NCBI RefSeq assembly: GCF_040702995.1
Contig: NZ_CP159992.1
Location: 2,009,501 to 2,073,500 of the forward strand
Reading direction: 5' to 3'
Source of the DNA: Paenibacillus sp. AN1007
GTDB lineage: Bacteria; Bacillota; Bacilli; Paenibacillales; Paenibacillaceae
DNA length: 64,000 bases
The position numbers were made by a program, and so were the translations under genes. Positions 18,868 to 27,592 of this stretch are shown piece by piece (the first letter of the stretch is position 1; each line of letters starts with the position of its first letter). Below the pieces are notes generated by a model. That model searched no databases, had not been told where the DNA came from, and worked only from the letters and a program-made list of their open reading frames with translations.

Positions 18868-20241
18868 TTGGAAGTGATAACTCAACAATCAATTCGGGCA
18901 GAGTTGTTAAATTACATAGAAGAAAACCAAATGCTTGTTTATCATTTTGCTGAAATATCGGGTATAAATTCTGGAACCCTTAGTCGCTTCATAAATGGTT
19001 CTCAACTCATTCCGATTAAAGCTCTTGATAGAATGACATAAGCGATGGGACTTGAAGAGGGCACTTTTTATGATTTATATGTAGATGAGATGCTACTCGA
19101 TCCATCAACAGATTGGAGAAGGTTACGGCCGTTTCTAATTAGATGCTCACAGTTAAATAAGCTAACCTGTATTGAAAAAATTGTTGATCTTATGTTGGAG
19201 AAATCTTACTATATTTCTTCGCTATTTGATTTTGCTGAATCTTTGTATTATGAAGGTAATAGTACGGCATCACTTCTTATATATAAAAAAGTATCAGAAG
19301 GAGAACGTTACCAACACGCGGAGAGATTGGCTGTGTGCCAGTATAGAATCTTCAAATTATCACTAGGGGATGATCAGCAACACAATTATGAGCTTGCTCT
19401 TGTATTCGAGCCTTTTGTCAAAAGGTTAAGTGAATCAGAACAATTAGATGCATTGAAAGATCTAGCTAACTTGTATTTGTCTTTAAGGCTATGGGATAAG
19501 TCTAAAGAATTAAGCACGGAAATGGGACGATTAGCCAGAATACAATATGAACAAAAACACAAGAGAACAGGGAAGAAAGTGAGAGCAACTGGCCCTAAGA
19601 AAATGCTGTTCGGATATATTTTGTACTCGCATGTACTTTTAGGGACTGTGGCTGATGAAACTGGTCAATATAATGAAGCGTTTTATCATCTTGAAAAATA
19701 TGTGGACCATAGTTGGATCGTTGAATCTGGAGAGATAGCGGAAAAAACAAAGCAACAATTCTTGGTGTGGGCCACAGCCAATAGATTACTTTATAGAGTA
19801 ATGACAGGAGAAACTGATCTTATTGATGAGTATGTGAATTCTTTGGCCAACAATGAAGACGAAATACTTCTGGGTCTTTTCAAGGTTGTGAAGGCAGCAT
19901 TGAAATATTCCTATAATATTGATCATATCTTAGAACGTTATCATGAAATGATCCAAACTCAAGTTAATTCACAGAAAAAGCACGGCTCATATACGTCTCA
20001 ATTGATTAACGATAGATTTGTAATTTTTTTAGCCGATATAGCTGAATATTATAATAACTCTTTTAGACCAGAGATTGGCATTATCTTTGTGTTGGAGAGT
20101 TTGGCAATATCTGCTAAAGTAAATAATGATTCTTATTTAGTCAGAAACTTTTGTTTATTTGAAAAAATGAGGCATGTGGCTTTACATTCCCAACTAGATA
20201 AGTATCAAGGAATTTTAAGGGAGGTTGAATTAGGCATATGA
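18868..20241 (+). pseudogene. RRNPP-like quorum-sensing regulator (HTH + helical repeats), interrupted by one stop codon
   Basis: TTG 18868 follows GGAGGTGA at 8-10 bp. The first part is an XRE-type HTH (FAEISGINSGTLSRFINGS). TAA at 19039-19041 breaks the frame just after ALDRMT, but the same frame continues without change as AMGLEEGTFYDLYVDEM and then about 380 residues of TPR-like helical repeats (for example LYYEGNSTASLLIYKKVSE, ALKDLANLYLSLRLWDKSKE). The architecture is that of PlcR/NprR/AimR-like peptide receptors. A single CAA-to-TAA or GAA-to-TAA change would explain the break. The ATG at 19045 has no ribosome site, so the C-terminal part is probably not made alone. Its stop overlaps the start of a secreted peptide gene. 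Confidence 0.75.
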
Positions 20242-20387
20242 AAAAGTCAGTAATCATTCCTTTCACAGCTCTAAGTATCTTATTGATGGCTACATTTAAT
20301 CAGGTGTCAGCTGACAATAATGATTGTAAAACACCAAAAGATGTTCCGAATGTGAAAACTAGTTCTCATGGCGGAGGCGGTTGGTAA
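20238..20387 (+). CDS. Secreted signalling pro-peptide candidate (49 aa)
   Basis: ATG 20238 overlaps the regulator stop (ATGA). The product has a clear export signal: MKKS, then a hydrophobic run (VIIPFTALSILLMATF), then a likely cleavage at VSA-D. The exported part of about 25 residues ends in VKTSSHGGGGW. This is the layout of Phr/PapR/AimP-type pro-peptides, which are exported, trimmed and re-imported to bind the adjacent receptor. It is followed by a strong terminator, so the pair is a two-gene operon. The mature peptide is inferred to be the C-terminal 5-10 residues. Confidence 0.72.
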   Translation: MKKSVIIPFTALSILLMATFNQVSADNNDCKTPKDVPNVKTSSHGGGGW

Positions 20388-20403
20388 ACATAATAACCCT
20401 AAT

Positions 20404-20430
20404 AAAACCTCCAGTATACGGAGGTTTTTT
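20404..20430 (+). terminator. Terminator of the regulator-peptide operon
   Basis: AAAACCTCC and GGAGGTTTT form a perfect stem with a 7-nt loop and a T run. Confidence 0.92.
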
Positions 20431-20508
20431 AATTGTCTTTTTTGTATATATTCACCAATCTGAAATTTGAATAGAAAGAGTTAGGATTATTTATAGAGGT
20501 GATTTGCT

Positions 20509-20673
20509 ATGTCGACTAATCCTACAATTAAAGAAAAAATAGAACAAGAAAGGGATGTCTTAAACAAGTTAGTTAGCATCCACGGTATTGAACATCCTCT
20601 GGTTATTAAACAATCTGAACGGTTAGATGAATTAATAAATCAACACAATAAAACTAAGAAATCATCCAGTTAG
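20509..20673 (+). CDS. Spo0E-like aspartyl-phosphate phosphatase
   Basis: 54 residues from ATG 20509 (GAGGTGAT). The family pattern is visible: an N-terminal helix (IEQERDVLNKLVSIHG), then HPLVIKQSERLDELINQH, where S-x-x-L-D corresponds to the SQELD signature of Spo0E proteins. Such proteins dephosphorylate Spo0A~P and delay sporulation. On a mobile element it would let the element influence host sporulation. Confidence 0.75.
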   Translation: MSTNPTIKEKIEQERDVLNKLVSIHGIEHPLVIKQSERLDELINQHNKTKKSSS

Positions 20674-20947
20674 GTCAGTCACGTAGTGAATTATGATATA
20701 AAGCAATAGAAAGGTTCATGAATCACAACTCATGTATCTGGAAGTTTATCTTACGAATATACTATTAGTTTCGGGCTAGTTACATAGATTTAACTTGGTA
20801 CAACTTTCATTGGCCCACTAATTGAGCATAAGAGACTTTTATTCATTTGAAGTATTTAATTAAGTGAAGACTCTTTCTCAGTAGACTACCTCTCTCATGA
20901 CTAGTAAAGAAATTCAATACTAAGCCTGGCATCATGGAGGACAGTAA
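20674..20947. other. Spacer, nothing recognised
   Basis: AT-rich, with no start codon plus ribosome site that leads to a plausible product, apart from the GGAGG preceding the next small ORF. Confidence 0.35.
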
Positions 20948-21103
20948 ATGAAGAATCACACAATTTATTTTCCGTGGGACATACAGAAGAGAAGTGCAGA
21001 GTGCTATGTAAGAGCAATCATAAAAGAGTTTGGACTACCACTCCCTTTAAAGATTAATTTAATCTTGCCTTCAAAAAAGTATATTTTAGAGATAGAGCAT
21101 TAA
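20948..21103 (+). CDS. Small protein with FPW..KRSAECY motif, copy 1
   Basis: 51 residues from ATG 20948 behind GGAGG. The core FPWDIQKRSAECYVRAI is matched closely by a second small ORF at 28887-29045 near the other end of the same element (FPWNIEKRSAECYIRSI). The C-terminus also matches (LPSKKYILEI versus MPSKEYVIRI). Conservation at protein level between diverged copies supports coding. Function unknown. Confidence 0.6.
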   Translation: MKNHTIYFPWDIQKRSAECYVRAIIKEFGLPLPLKINLILPSKKYILEIEH

Positions 21104-21329
21104 GTATATAAGTGAATAGAATGTCTATGTAGAATTATTAAGTGTCTATATTTTGATTGGAGTATTTGTTGCTAGAAAGTTGTTTGTAACACTAAAGCGT
21201 TGGGGCAAGAGGGATGAAGCAAATTAGGAGAAAAACTAAGTCGCCCTTTTGCAGATCTGGAAACTTCAATGACTACGTTGAAAATGGAGGAAAGTTTGGG
21301 CTGAGAGGGAAGTATAGGTGTAGATAAAA
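21104..21329. other. Spacer with a start-less membrane-like open stretch
   Basis: A frame at about 21121-21228 reads VELLSVYILIGVFVARKLF, a membrane-like segment followed by a basic tail, but it is preceded by TAG and lacks a start codon. It may be a relic. Confidence 0.3.
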
Positions 21330-21363
21330 AATGAAAAAGGCGTTTCGGAATAAGATACGCCTT
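21330..21363 (-). terminator. Terminator for minus-strand genes
   Basis: AAGGCGT and ACGCCTT form a stem. On the minus strand it runs into a T-rich stretch. Confidence 0.6.
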
Positions 21364-21370
21364 GTGACAT

Positions 21371-21597
21371 ACTTAGTTTATTTTAAAAGAACCGTTTATA
21401 ACCGTAGAGCAACTGACGATATCATGTAATGGAATCCATTCTGTGGCTTTTTGGTGCTTTATTTTAACTCTTTCTCTATCAGCGGACATTTCTATTTTAC
21501 CTATGTACTTTGATTTATCTTCAAAATCAAACAAACCTTGTATTGCTTTTTCTCAGCTATAAGCAGATCTTTAATCACACTTAATCCTCCATTCAAG
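21371..21597 (-). pseudogene. Small YolD-like hypothetical protein, frameshifted
   Basis: Reads from a GTG near 21580 as IKDLLIAEKKQY, then one frame over as GLFDFEDKSKYIGKIEMSAD and KATEWIPLHDIVSC to TAA at about 21371. The WIPLHDI ending is like that of YolD-type small phage proteins. A one-base frameshift near 21537 is required to join the parts. Confidence 0.4.
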
Positions 21598-21693
21598 TTT
21601 ATTATTAAAAGTATAACATGTGATTCAGTGTTTTGGCGGGGAAATGTAAAGACAAAAGAGCAGGAGGACTGGATTCTCACTGCTCTTTCTGTT

Positions 21694-22496
21694 TTATTGT
21701 ATTGTATATTCATTTACTTCAAACGTTAAAATCTTATCGAATATCATATAATCTGTACGCTTGCTGAATGGACCTTTGTTGTTGATGTATTTGTTGATTG
21801 CGAACTTGGCCGGACCGTTGCCTGCATAGCGACTATCATACCAGTTGAGGAATGCATTAATATCGGTCATTGGGAGATCATATTCTTTCTCTAAACCAGT
21901 TGTCAATGTGACAACTAGGATAGCACGGTCCCCAGATGGTTGTTCTGGTTCAGGATCAACTGGATCAGGTTCAGTTGGTGTAGGGGCAGGAGTTACTGGT
22001 TGGTAAGAGCTTAAAGCTCCATCCATTTCTACTGAGTAAAGAAACAAATAATTTTTAGTATTATTTATAAATTCTACCGAGTGTTCCCCTTGAGATAATT
22101 CTAACTTTTCGTACATAATGCGCGGGCCTTTTATATCGGAACCTTTAAGAGATATTTTATCAACTTTTACCCCATCTATAATGACATCAATATCGTCTGA
22201 ACCTGACCACCAAGTTGAAGAAATCAGGCGTAGTTTAGTACCGGTGAAGTTAAATTTAAAATTTGTTCCTGTCGCTTGCCATGGAGAGTTCCAACTGAAT
22301 GCACCTGAATTATCTCGAAACCATTTTCCTCCGCCATATGTGATATTTTCATCATCAAATTCATAACGAGTCCAACCTTCTTCTGGTTATCAAGAGGATC
22401 ACCAACTGAGGCTGCAAAAATAGTGCTTTGGCCTACACCTAAAATTAATAAGAAGCTTAGTAGAGCTAGGAGCGAAACTTTTTTAAAACTATTCAT
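21694..22496 (-). pseudogene. Secreted carbohydrate-binding-like surface protein, frameshifted
   Basis: Starts at 22496 with a signal peptide (SLLALLSFLLILGVGQSTIFA). After about residue 38 the sense frame changes near 22380 and continues as EGWTRYEFDDENITYGGGKW, FNFTGTKLRLIS and DDIDVIIDGVKV. That part resembles a jelly-roll/galactose-binding fold. A Pro/Glu/Thr linker (about 21950-22000) follows, then a C-terminal domain with YDLPMTDINAFLNWYDSR and GPFSKRTDYMIFDKI that is common in Paenibacillus phage-encoded surface proteins. One frameshift separates signal and mature parts. Confidence 0.6.
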
Positions 22497-22646
22497 ATGT
22501 ATTCTCCTTCAGATTGTATTTTCATATTCGATAATAAAATTAAATTAAATCCATGTCTAAACAAATATGTCTATATATTCAATTTAGTGTTAGATAAAAC
22601 AAAGAAAGCTTTACCGACCTTTCTAAGTCGATAAAGCTGATGATTT

Positions 22647-23321
22647 CTATCCTATTTCTTTTAGTAATCCTTCATTGTTATTCCTTACATTACCGACTTC
22701 CTTCGGCACCTCATAAGCTCTCATTTCAGATGTATTATATGGCTTGAGCAGACTGAGTAAAGACTGGACATCATTATTATCTCTCCCAAGCCATTCAGCC
22801 TCATCATCGGGATTCAGGATCACCGGCATACGATTATGAATGTCTTCCATGAGACTGTTCGGTTCGGTAGTAATGATGGTACATGTACTCAATTTGTTTC
22901 CTTCTGGATCTGTCCAGGTATCGTGCAGGCCAGCAAGCGAGAATAAACGCTCATCCTTCATCAAAATGCGCATAGGACGCTTTCCCGTATCTTCTTTCTT
23001 CCACTCATAAAATCCGTTTGTCGGTATGATACAACGCTTGGAACTGATCAATCGCTTGAAGGCTGGCTTCTCAGCAAGTGTCTCAGCCCGAGCATTAATC
23101 ATCTTGCTCCCGATCTTATCATCCTTTGCCCAGGAAGGGACGAGTCCCCATCTAAGAGCACCCAACTTATTATTACCTTCCTTGCCAGCTATGATTGTAG
23201 GAATGTATTGCATAGGTGCTGCGTTATAATTTGGTCTGTATTCGAATCCATCAGCTATAGAAGCCATATACCGTTCCATTATCTCATCCAAAGGATCAGT
23301 GATTGTAAATCTACCACACAT
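22647..23321 (-). CDS. SRAP-domain protein (YedK/HMCES-like), DNA abasic-site crosslinking
   Basis: 224 residues starting MCGRFTITDP, with Cys2 as the catalytic nucleophile after Met removal. Other family residues are the NARAET segment, NGFYEWK (Glu) and HNRMPVIL (His). HMCES/YedK proteins crosslink to abasic sites in single-stranded DNA and shield them. It is intact, unlike most neighbours. It lies just downstream (same strand) of an ATP-dependent ligase, forming a DNA-repair cassette. Confidence 0.93.
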   Translation of the reverse strand: MCGRFTITDPLDEIMERYMASIADGFEYRPNYNAAPMQYIPTIIAGKEGNNKLGALRWGLVPSWAKDDKIGSKMINARAETLAEKPAFKRLISSKRCIIPTNGFYEWKKEDTGKRPMRILMKDERLFSLAGLHDTWTDPEGNKLSTCTIITTEPNSLMEDIHNRMPVILNPDDEAEWLGRDNNDVQSLLSLLKPYNTSEMRAYEVPKEVGNVRNNNEGLLKEIG

Positions 23322-23348
23322 ACTAATGCACCTCCTGTAAATCTATAA

Positions 23349-24205
23349 TCAAACAATAAACTGTTCAAACACAGGTGTACGGAGCAAACCTGATTTAGTC
23401 CAATTTCGCATTTTAACTCGGGCTTGAATCCGGGGCTGAAGATAAACATGATTCTTGTCTTCTCCAGTTACGAGCTGCTGACATACGCCACGGAATGCCT
23501 GTTTGTGTTTTAGGTTTGGCCCGTGCTCAATTATTCCTGCTGGACGTAGTTTGCCAGAGAGATCAGGAACAGAAGCAAGCCATCCAAATTCCGATTTTTT
23601 GTATCCAGTAATAAACACATCAGTGTAAGACCAATTGATTATTTTAGCCATTCCTTGGAGCGTCTGCTGACATACTGACTGTCCTTGCGTTTACCGACCA
23701 CTCCTTCCATATCTCTAGCTTCTATCTGATCGTATAAGGCTTCTCCTGCGCTTTCGATGTATGGCAAAATACCAAAACTGCTGGATGGCAATACAAGGTT
23801 GTGAAGGATCGCTTTACGCTCTATAAGCGGCTGCTTGCGCAAGTCGCGACCTTTGTAATGGAGGATGTTGAAAATAGCAAACGTGGCAGGCATAGTTTTG
23901 ACCAGTTGCTGAACCTTTGTATGCTGCCGTGTACTGAAACGGCTCATGACACCCTCAAAGTCGTTTATCCCCGTCTGTGGTTCGGTACAAGCTACCTCCC
24001 CATCTAAGATGATGTCTGAGTCAAAAGGTAGCTGAAGTTCCGGGTACTGAGTTGTGCAATCGTTGTTGTGACGTGTAAATAATCGGACGTTACCGTCCTG
24101 TTGCGAATATATCAATCGGTGACCGTCTACCTTTGGCTCAAATAGATAATTTGAATGGGAGAAGGGACCCGGTGCTGTTTCAAGTAACATTGGACTGATA
24201 AACAT
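23349..24205 (-). pseudogene. ATP-dependent DNA ligase (LigB/YoqV-like), split by a one-base frameshift
   Basis: The first ORF (24205-23639) holds the adenylation site EPKVDGHRL, with Lys as the AMP acceptor, plus LDGEVAC, FAIFNILHYKG and DMEGVVGKRK. It stops right after SKEWLK. The second ORF (23651-23349) overlaps it and reads KIINWSYTDVFITGYKKSE, the start of the OB-fold domain. Loss of one A in the run at about 23643-23648 would rejoin them as EWLKIINW. Total length about 285 residues matches SPbeta YoqV. It may be inactive, or the two halves might be made separately. Confidence 0.75.
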
Positions 24206-24446
24206 AAAAACACCTCAATCTAATTATAGCGTTAGCCATAAAGGATAGAGGTGGTAAGTTATGGAGTGTTTTTTAAAGACAAAATTTTAATTAAGTTTAA
24301 GCTGTTTATGATTGGTTAGATTTGAGTGAAACAATGAAAGAAGTTAAGGAACTGCAGGAAAAGTGCCCGCAGTGTCCTTTTAATACAAAAAACAAACTAG
24401 CAACTAAAATTAATTAGCTACCAGTTCGTTTTTTAGTAAGAGAACA
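24206..24446. other. Spacer with a possible short Cys-containing ORF
   Basis: A frame from ATG 24334 reads MKEVKELQEKCPQCPF and ends at about 24417. It has a CxxC pair but a weak ribosome site, so it is not called as a gene. Confidence 0.3.
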
Positions 24447-25124
24447 TTATCTTCCGAAAGTGAAGGTGAAGCCATGATTTAGATTTTTTCTATAATGAGA
24501 GTTCTGTTGTACTGTATAGCCAAGATCTCCTATAGCTACTCCACCGATTTTTGTCTTAACAGTATCAATTGTAACACTACCTTTAACTTGTACTTTTTGA
24601 GTTGGGAATGAACCAGTCATAGATACAGTATGTGCACTCGGATTAACCATATCCCATGATCCGTCCGATGTTGCGTAATAATTTGTTGCGATGACTTTGT
24701 TTATTTGGCCAAATGATCCGCTACTGTACACGTAAAGATCAGCTTGTAATCTAACAGAAACGAATCCGCTATCTTGGTAATCTTGGTAAGCTCGGATAGA
24801 TTGATAATCTGTAGCCGCCCTAGCGCTAAAGTTACTATCTTGGTTTTTAACCTCCCCGTATGTAGTAACTAGGTTACCAGTGCTTCTTTCATAGACTTCA
24901 ATTTCTACAGCTGAAGTCGTTTCTTTTCTTTTTAATTCATAATCTACATCACTGTATGGAATATCAACAAATAGTTTATTGAGTTGGACATGTTGAATAT
25001 CGTTCTCGTTAGCAGTAACAGTTTCAACTGGATTGGCGTTAACAGAATTTGGAATGACAACGGAACCTGACAATACAGCTACACTTAATGCAATTGCTGG
25101 TACTATTTTCTTCATTTTCAACAA
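24447..25124 (-). CDS. Secreted hypothetical protein
   Basis: 225 residues from TTG 25124, which has GGAGG at suitable distance. It has a clean signal peptide (KKIVPAIALSVAVLSGSVVI, cleavage near VNA). The mature part is beta-rich with repeated YxxSDG-type turns (YYATSDGSWDM) and ends in a His/Phe-rich tail (HGFTFTF). No domain is recognised. Monocistronic. Confidence 0.65.
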   Translation of the reverse strand: MLKMKKIVPAIALSVAVLSGSVVIPNSVNANPVETVTANENDIQHVQLNKLFVDIPYSDVDYELKRKETTSAVEIEVYERSTGNLVTTYGEVKNQDSNFSARAATDYQSIRAYQDYQDSGFVSVRLQADLYVYSSGSFGQINKVIATNYYATSDGSWDMVNPSAHTVSMTGSFPTQKVQVKGSVTIDTVKTKIGGVAIGDLGYTVQQNSHYRKNLNHGFTFTFGR

Positions 25125-25257
25125 AATTAATCAACCTCCAGAAAATATAATTTTATTACTCTTCCAGTCTATACCAAATATATTACCATGTAAATAGTAA
25201 CAAAAAAATAAAATTTATGATATTATGATTACTAAATAGGTTACCAGGAGGGTGTTT

Positions 25258-25467
25258 ATGGATATTAACGAATGGTTACAGTATTTCAATCAACTTACTT
25301 CGCACGTTGGAGGAATTGGAGATGCTGTGAAGTTAGGATTAAATGACGTACATTCAAGCATTAACAATCTCAATAATACTCTTTCAACCACAAATTTATT
25401 ATTAATTGTTATGATTGCTGTTATGATTGTTAATACAATAATTAAGTGGAGAAATAAGTCTAAGTGA
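25258..25467 (+). CDS. Small membrane protein (69 aa), holin-accessory-like
   Basis: ATG 25258 follows GGAGGG. A helical N-terminal half with heptad-like spacing (DVHSSINNLNNTLSTTN) precedes one membrane helix (LLLIVMIAVMIVNTII) and a basic tail. The layout resembles XhlA-type phage proteins but similarity is only architectural. Confidence 0.5.
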   Translation: MDINEWLQYFNQLTSHVGGIGDAVKLGLNDVHSSINNLNNTLSTTNLLLIVMIAVMIVNTIIKWRNKSK

Positions 25468-25552
25468 GTATGTTATTGTGGAAATTAACGAATTTTCTTA
25501 GGACAAGTGAACATATAGATTCTTCTAATAGACATAGTTAATACCCAGTCAC

Positions 25553-25840
25553 TTGACAGGGTATTTTTTGTTGTTTAATAAAGAACGTAAGTTCGTATAT
25601 AATAATAAAAAGGGAACAAACATTCTGTTTTTTGGAGAGGTAAATATACCAGTAAAATACCTGGGTTGGTTAGTCGAAACCATTTATCAGGGGGAAAGAT
25701 TACGAAGCGTTGCATCCAAATCAAGAGCATACGATCCGGAATGGTCAAAGCAGATGATTTGTTGTTTGGCCAGCCACGTGCATTCCATAAATCGGGGTTG
25801 CTAGCATGGCAATCAAGACTGAAGAGAAAGGGGCATAAAG
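25553..25840 (+). pseudogene. Degraded open stretch, unknown phage protein
   Basis: A frame begins FNKERKFVYNNKKGTN and runs to AYDPEWSKQM, then a neighbouring frame gives DDLLFGQPRAFHKSGLLAW with stop at about 25851. The two look like one protein joined by a frameshift near 25745. No family is recognised. Confidence 0.3.
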
Positions 25841-26125
25841 ATGTTAACTGATTTTCAATGCAAGGCACTCCTTATCTTATATAACTATAAAGGTGGACGC
25901 AGACGGTTCCCTACAATCTATGAATTAACTGTGAAGACAGGTAAAAGTAAAACGGACGTGTCGGCTGCTCTGGATGTTTTAGTTAAGTAACAGTACATTC
26001 ATTGGGAAGATAGATCAAACACATCAAATATCTTCATTTTGGAAGGCTGGGAACGTGAAGAAGATAGACCCCGAAAAAAGGTATTTGCTCCACCAACTAA
26101 CATCGATTACTGGACTCAATATTGA
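25841..26125 (+). pseudogene. Small winged-helix-like phage protein with in-frame stop
   Basis: From ATG 25841 (preceded by AAAGGGG) the frame reads MLTDFQCKALLILYNYKGGR and TIYELTVKTGKSKTDVSAAL, a helix-turn-helix-like pattern. TAA interrupts at about 25988, and the same frame goes on as QYIHWEDRSN to TGA at 26123-26125. One base change would restore a 94-residue protein. Confidence 0.45.
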
Positions 26126-26276
26126 TGGTAATTTGATGTTAGGTGCAGGGAAAAAATAACCTTCTCTTCATAAACTTATTTTGGTAAAAGTATTCATTTG
26201 TATGATTTTGGCTATGGAATTGCCACATCGTCCTTTATAATATCTTTAAAAGATATTTAAGTAGGATGGTGTAGAT

Positions 26277-26987
26277 TTGAACAGTATTATTTATGTCTCA
26301 ATCGGCATTTTTGACGCTCTTGCTATGCTATTAATTATTCTAAAGCTATACATGTTACCGGTTAGAGAGTTCGCTGGAAAAATAGTTATGTTCATTATTT
26401 TCATAGCTTCATTCTCATTCATGATGCGTATAACGCTAGAACTTCCAAAGTTAGATCTGCCTTTGCAATATATTTTCTTCATACTTTTTTTACGTTTCGG
26501 TTTGGAATTAAAATTGCATATTTCATCATTCATTGCTGGTGCTGGTATATCTGCTTATGCAGCAATACAAATGGGTATTTTTCATGTTTTTGAGTGGTTG
26601 GATGTAATGCATGCGAGTATTATTCAACAGAATGAAGGAAGTCTAGTTTATTTATTGCAGCTGACTTCAATCTTAATTACATATGTAATCTGCTTTATCT
26701 TTTCTCTGTTTGATTTCGGATTCTCCTTTATTGTAAGACCCCCTCATGATTTTATTATCAAAGAAAATTACCTGTCTAAGACAAACCTATCCTATCTAAT
26801 TGGTACGATGTTCTCCGCAATAACAATTTGCTTGATTTTAATATTGCTATACCGATCAGAACCGACCGGATTGTTAATATTAGCGCTGGTTACCTTCGGA
26901 ATTTCATACTTCTTTTCATTAAGGAGGGAGCGAGGTGATATTAGAAAGACTGTCGAGGCGTATCGCAGTAAGCATAAAAAAAGCTGA
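26277..26987 (+). CDS. Polytopic membrane protein, AgrC-sensor-like without kinase domain
   Basis: 236 residues from TTG 26277 (AGGATGG). Six to seven hydrophobic segments are visible, for example FDALAMLLIILKLYML and TMFSAITICLILILLY. It ends with a short basic cytoplasmic tail (RRERGDIRKTVEAYRSKHKK) exactly where a histidine kinase would begin. It is the first gene of a compact operon and overlaps agrB by 53 bp. A role as peptide sensor or partner is inferred from position and topology; it could also be an unrelated transporter-like protein. Confidence 0.6.
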   Translation: MNSIIYVSIGIFDALAMLLIILKLYMLPVREFAGKIVMFIIFIASFSFMMRITLELPKLDLPLQYIFFILFLRFGLELKLHISSFIAGAGISAYAAIQMGIFHVFEWLDVMHASIIQQNEGSLVYLLQLTSILITYVICFIFSLFDFGFSFIVRPPHDFIIKENYLSKTNLSYLIGTMFSAITICLILILLYRSEPTGLLILALVTFGISYFFSLRRERGDIRKTVEAYRSKHKKS

Positions 26988-27462
26988 TCCAGAAGGACCG
27001 GGTACTGTTGAAATACTGGAATACGAACTGGGACTAAGACTTAATTGGTATACCGGACTGTTGCTGACGATTATTTTAGGAGCGATGTTCGGCACAGTTA
27101 TTGGTGCGTTGATTACTTTATTCTCATTCGTTGTATTAAGGAAGTTTTCAGGGGGCGTACACTTACCAATAACAATATGCTCATTTGTAACTGGCTTTGT
27201 AGCTGCACTAATCCCTTTAATTAATTTGAATTACGAGTCAATTCTTTTCTTGAATATTTTAAGCCTGATTATAATGTTGATGTATGCCCCGAACGAGTTT
27301 GAATATGTTAACCCGAGTAAATGGGATAAGTGGTTGAAATGGATCTCAGTTGGTCTTGTTATCGGGAATTTAATGATTAAATCATCAGAAATTACATTGG
27401 CATTCTTTATTCAAGCCATTCTTATTCTTCCAGTATGGACAAAAAGTGAAGGAGGTGGTTAA
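26935..27462 (+). CDS. AgrB-like membrane peptidase (accessory gene regulator B)
   Basis: 175 residues from GTG 26935 with GGAGG upstream. The AgrB catalytic region is visible: Arg69 in VLRKFSGGVH, His76 and Cys82 in GGVHLPITIC, followed by four further membrane helices. AgrB removes the C-terminal tail of the AgrD precursor and cyclises the peptide through its cysteine. It overlaps the upstream sensor-like gene and is 1 bp from the AgrD-like gene. Confidence 0.82.
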   Translation: MILERLSRRIAVSIKKADPEGPGTVEILEYELGLRLNWYTGLLLTIILGAMFGTVIGALITLFSFVVLRKFSGGVHLPITICSFVTGFVAALIPLINLNYESILFLNILSLIIMLMYAPNEFEYVNPSKWDKWLKWISVGLVIGNLMIKSSEITLAFFIQAILILPVWTKSEGGG

Positions 27463-27463
27463 A

Positions 27464-27586
27464 TTGAATCAGAAATTAGCGAGATTGCTCGGTGCTAACC
27501 TTACTAAAGGGGCAAACAAATCATCCAAGAAAAGAAAAAGTATAGTTGGGACAATGAAAATGCCAGAAGAACTGAAGAAGAAGTGA
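27464..27586 (+). CDS. AgrD-like autoinducer precursor lacking cysteine (40 aa)
   Basis: TTG 27464 has an excellent GGAGGTGG site overlapping the agrB stop. The peptide has a short amphipathic N-terminus (NQKLARLLGANLTK), a basic middle, then KSIVGTM and the tail KMPEELKKK. A P-E-E-L-K tail directly after the ring is characteristic of AgrD-type precursors. There is no Cys anywhere; Ser26 (KSIVGTM) is the best candidate to close a lactone ring. Position right behind agrB strongly supports the role, sequence only partly. Confidence 0.6.
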   Translation: MNQKLARLLGANLTKGANKSSKKRKSIVGTMKMPEELKKK

Positions 27587-27592
27587 TCCTTA

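Noticed and set aside
22118..22366. Plus-strand ORF opposite the frameshifted surface protein
   Set aside because: No ribosome site. The minus-strand reading gives recognisable signal peptide and domain sequence.
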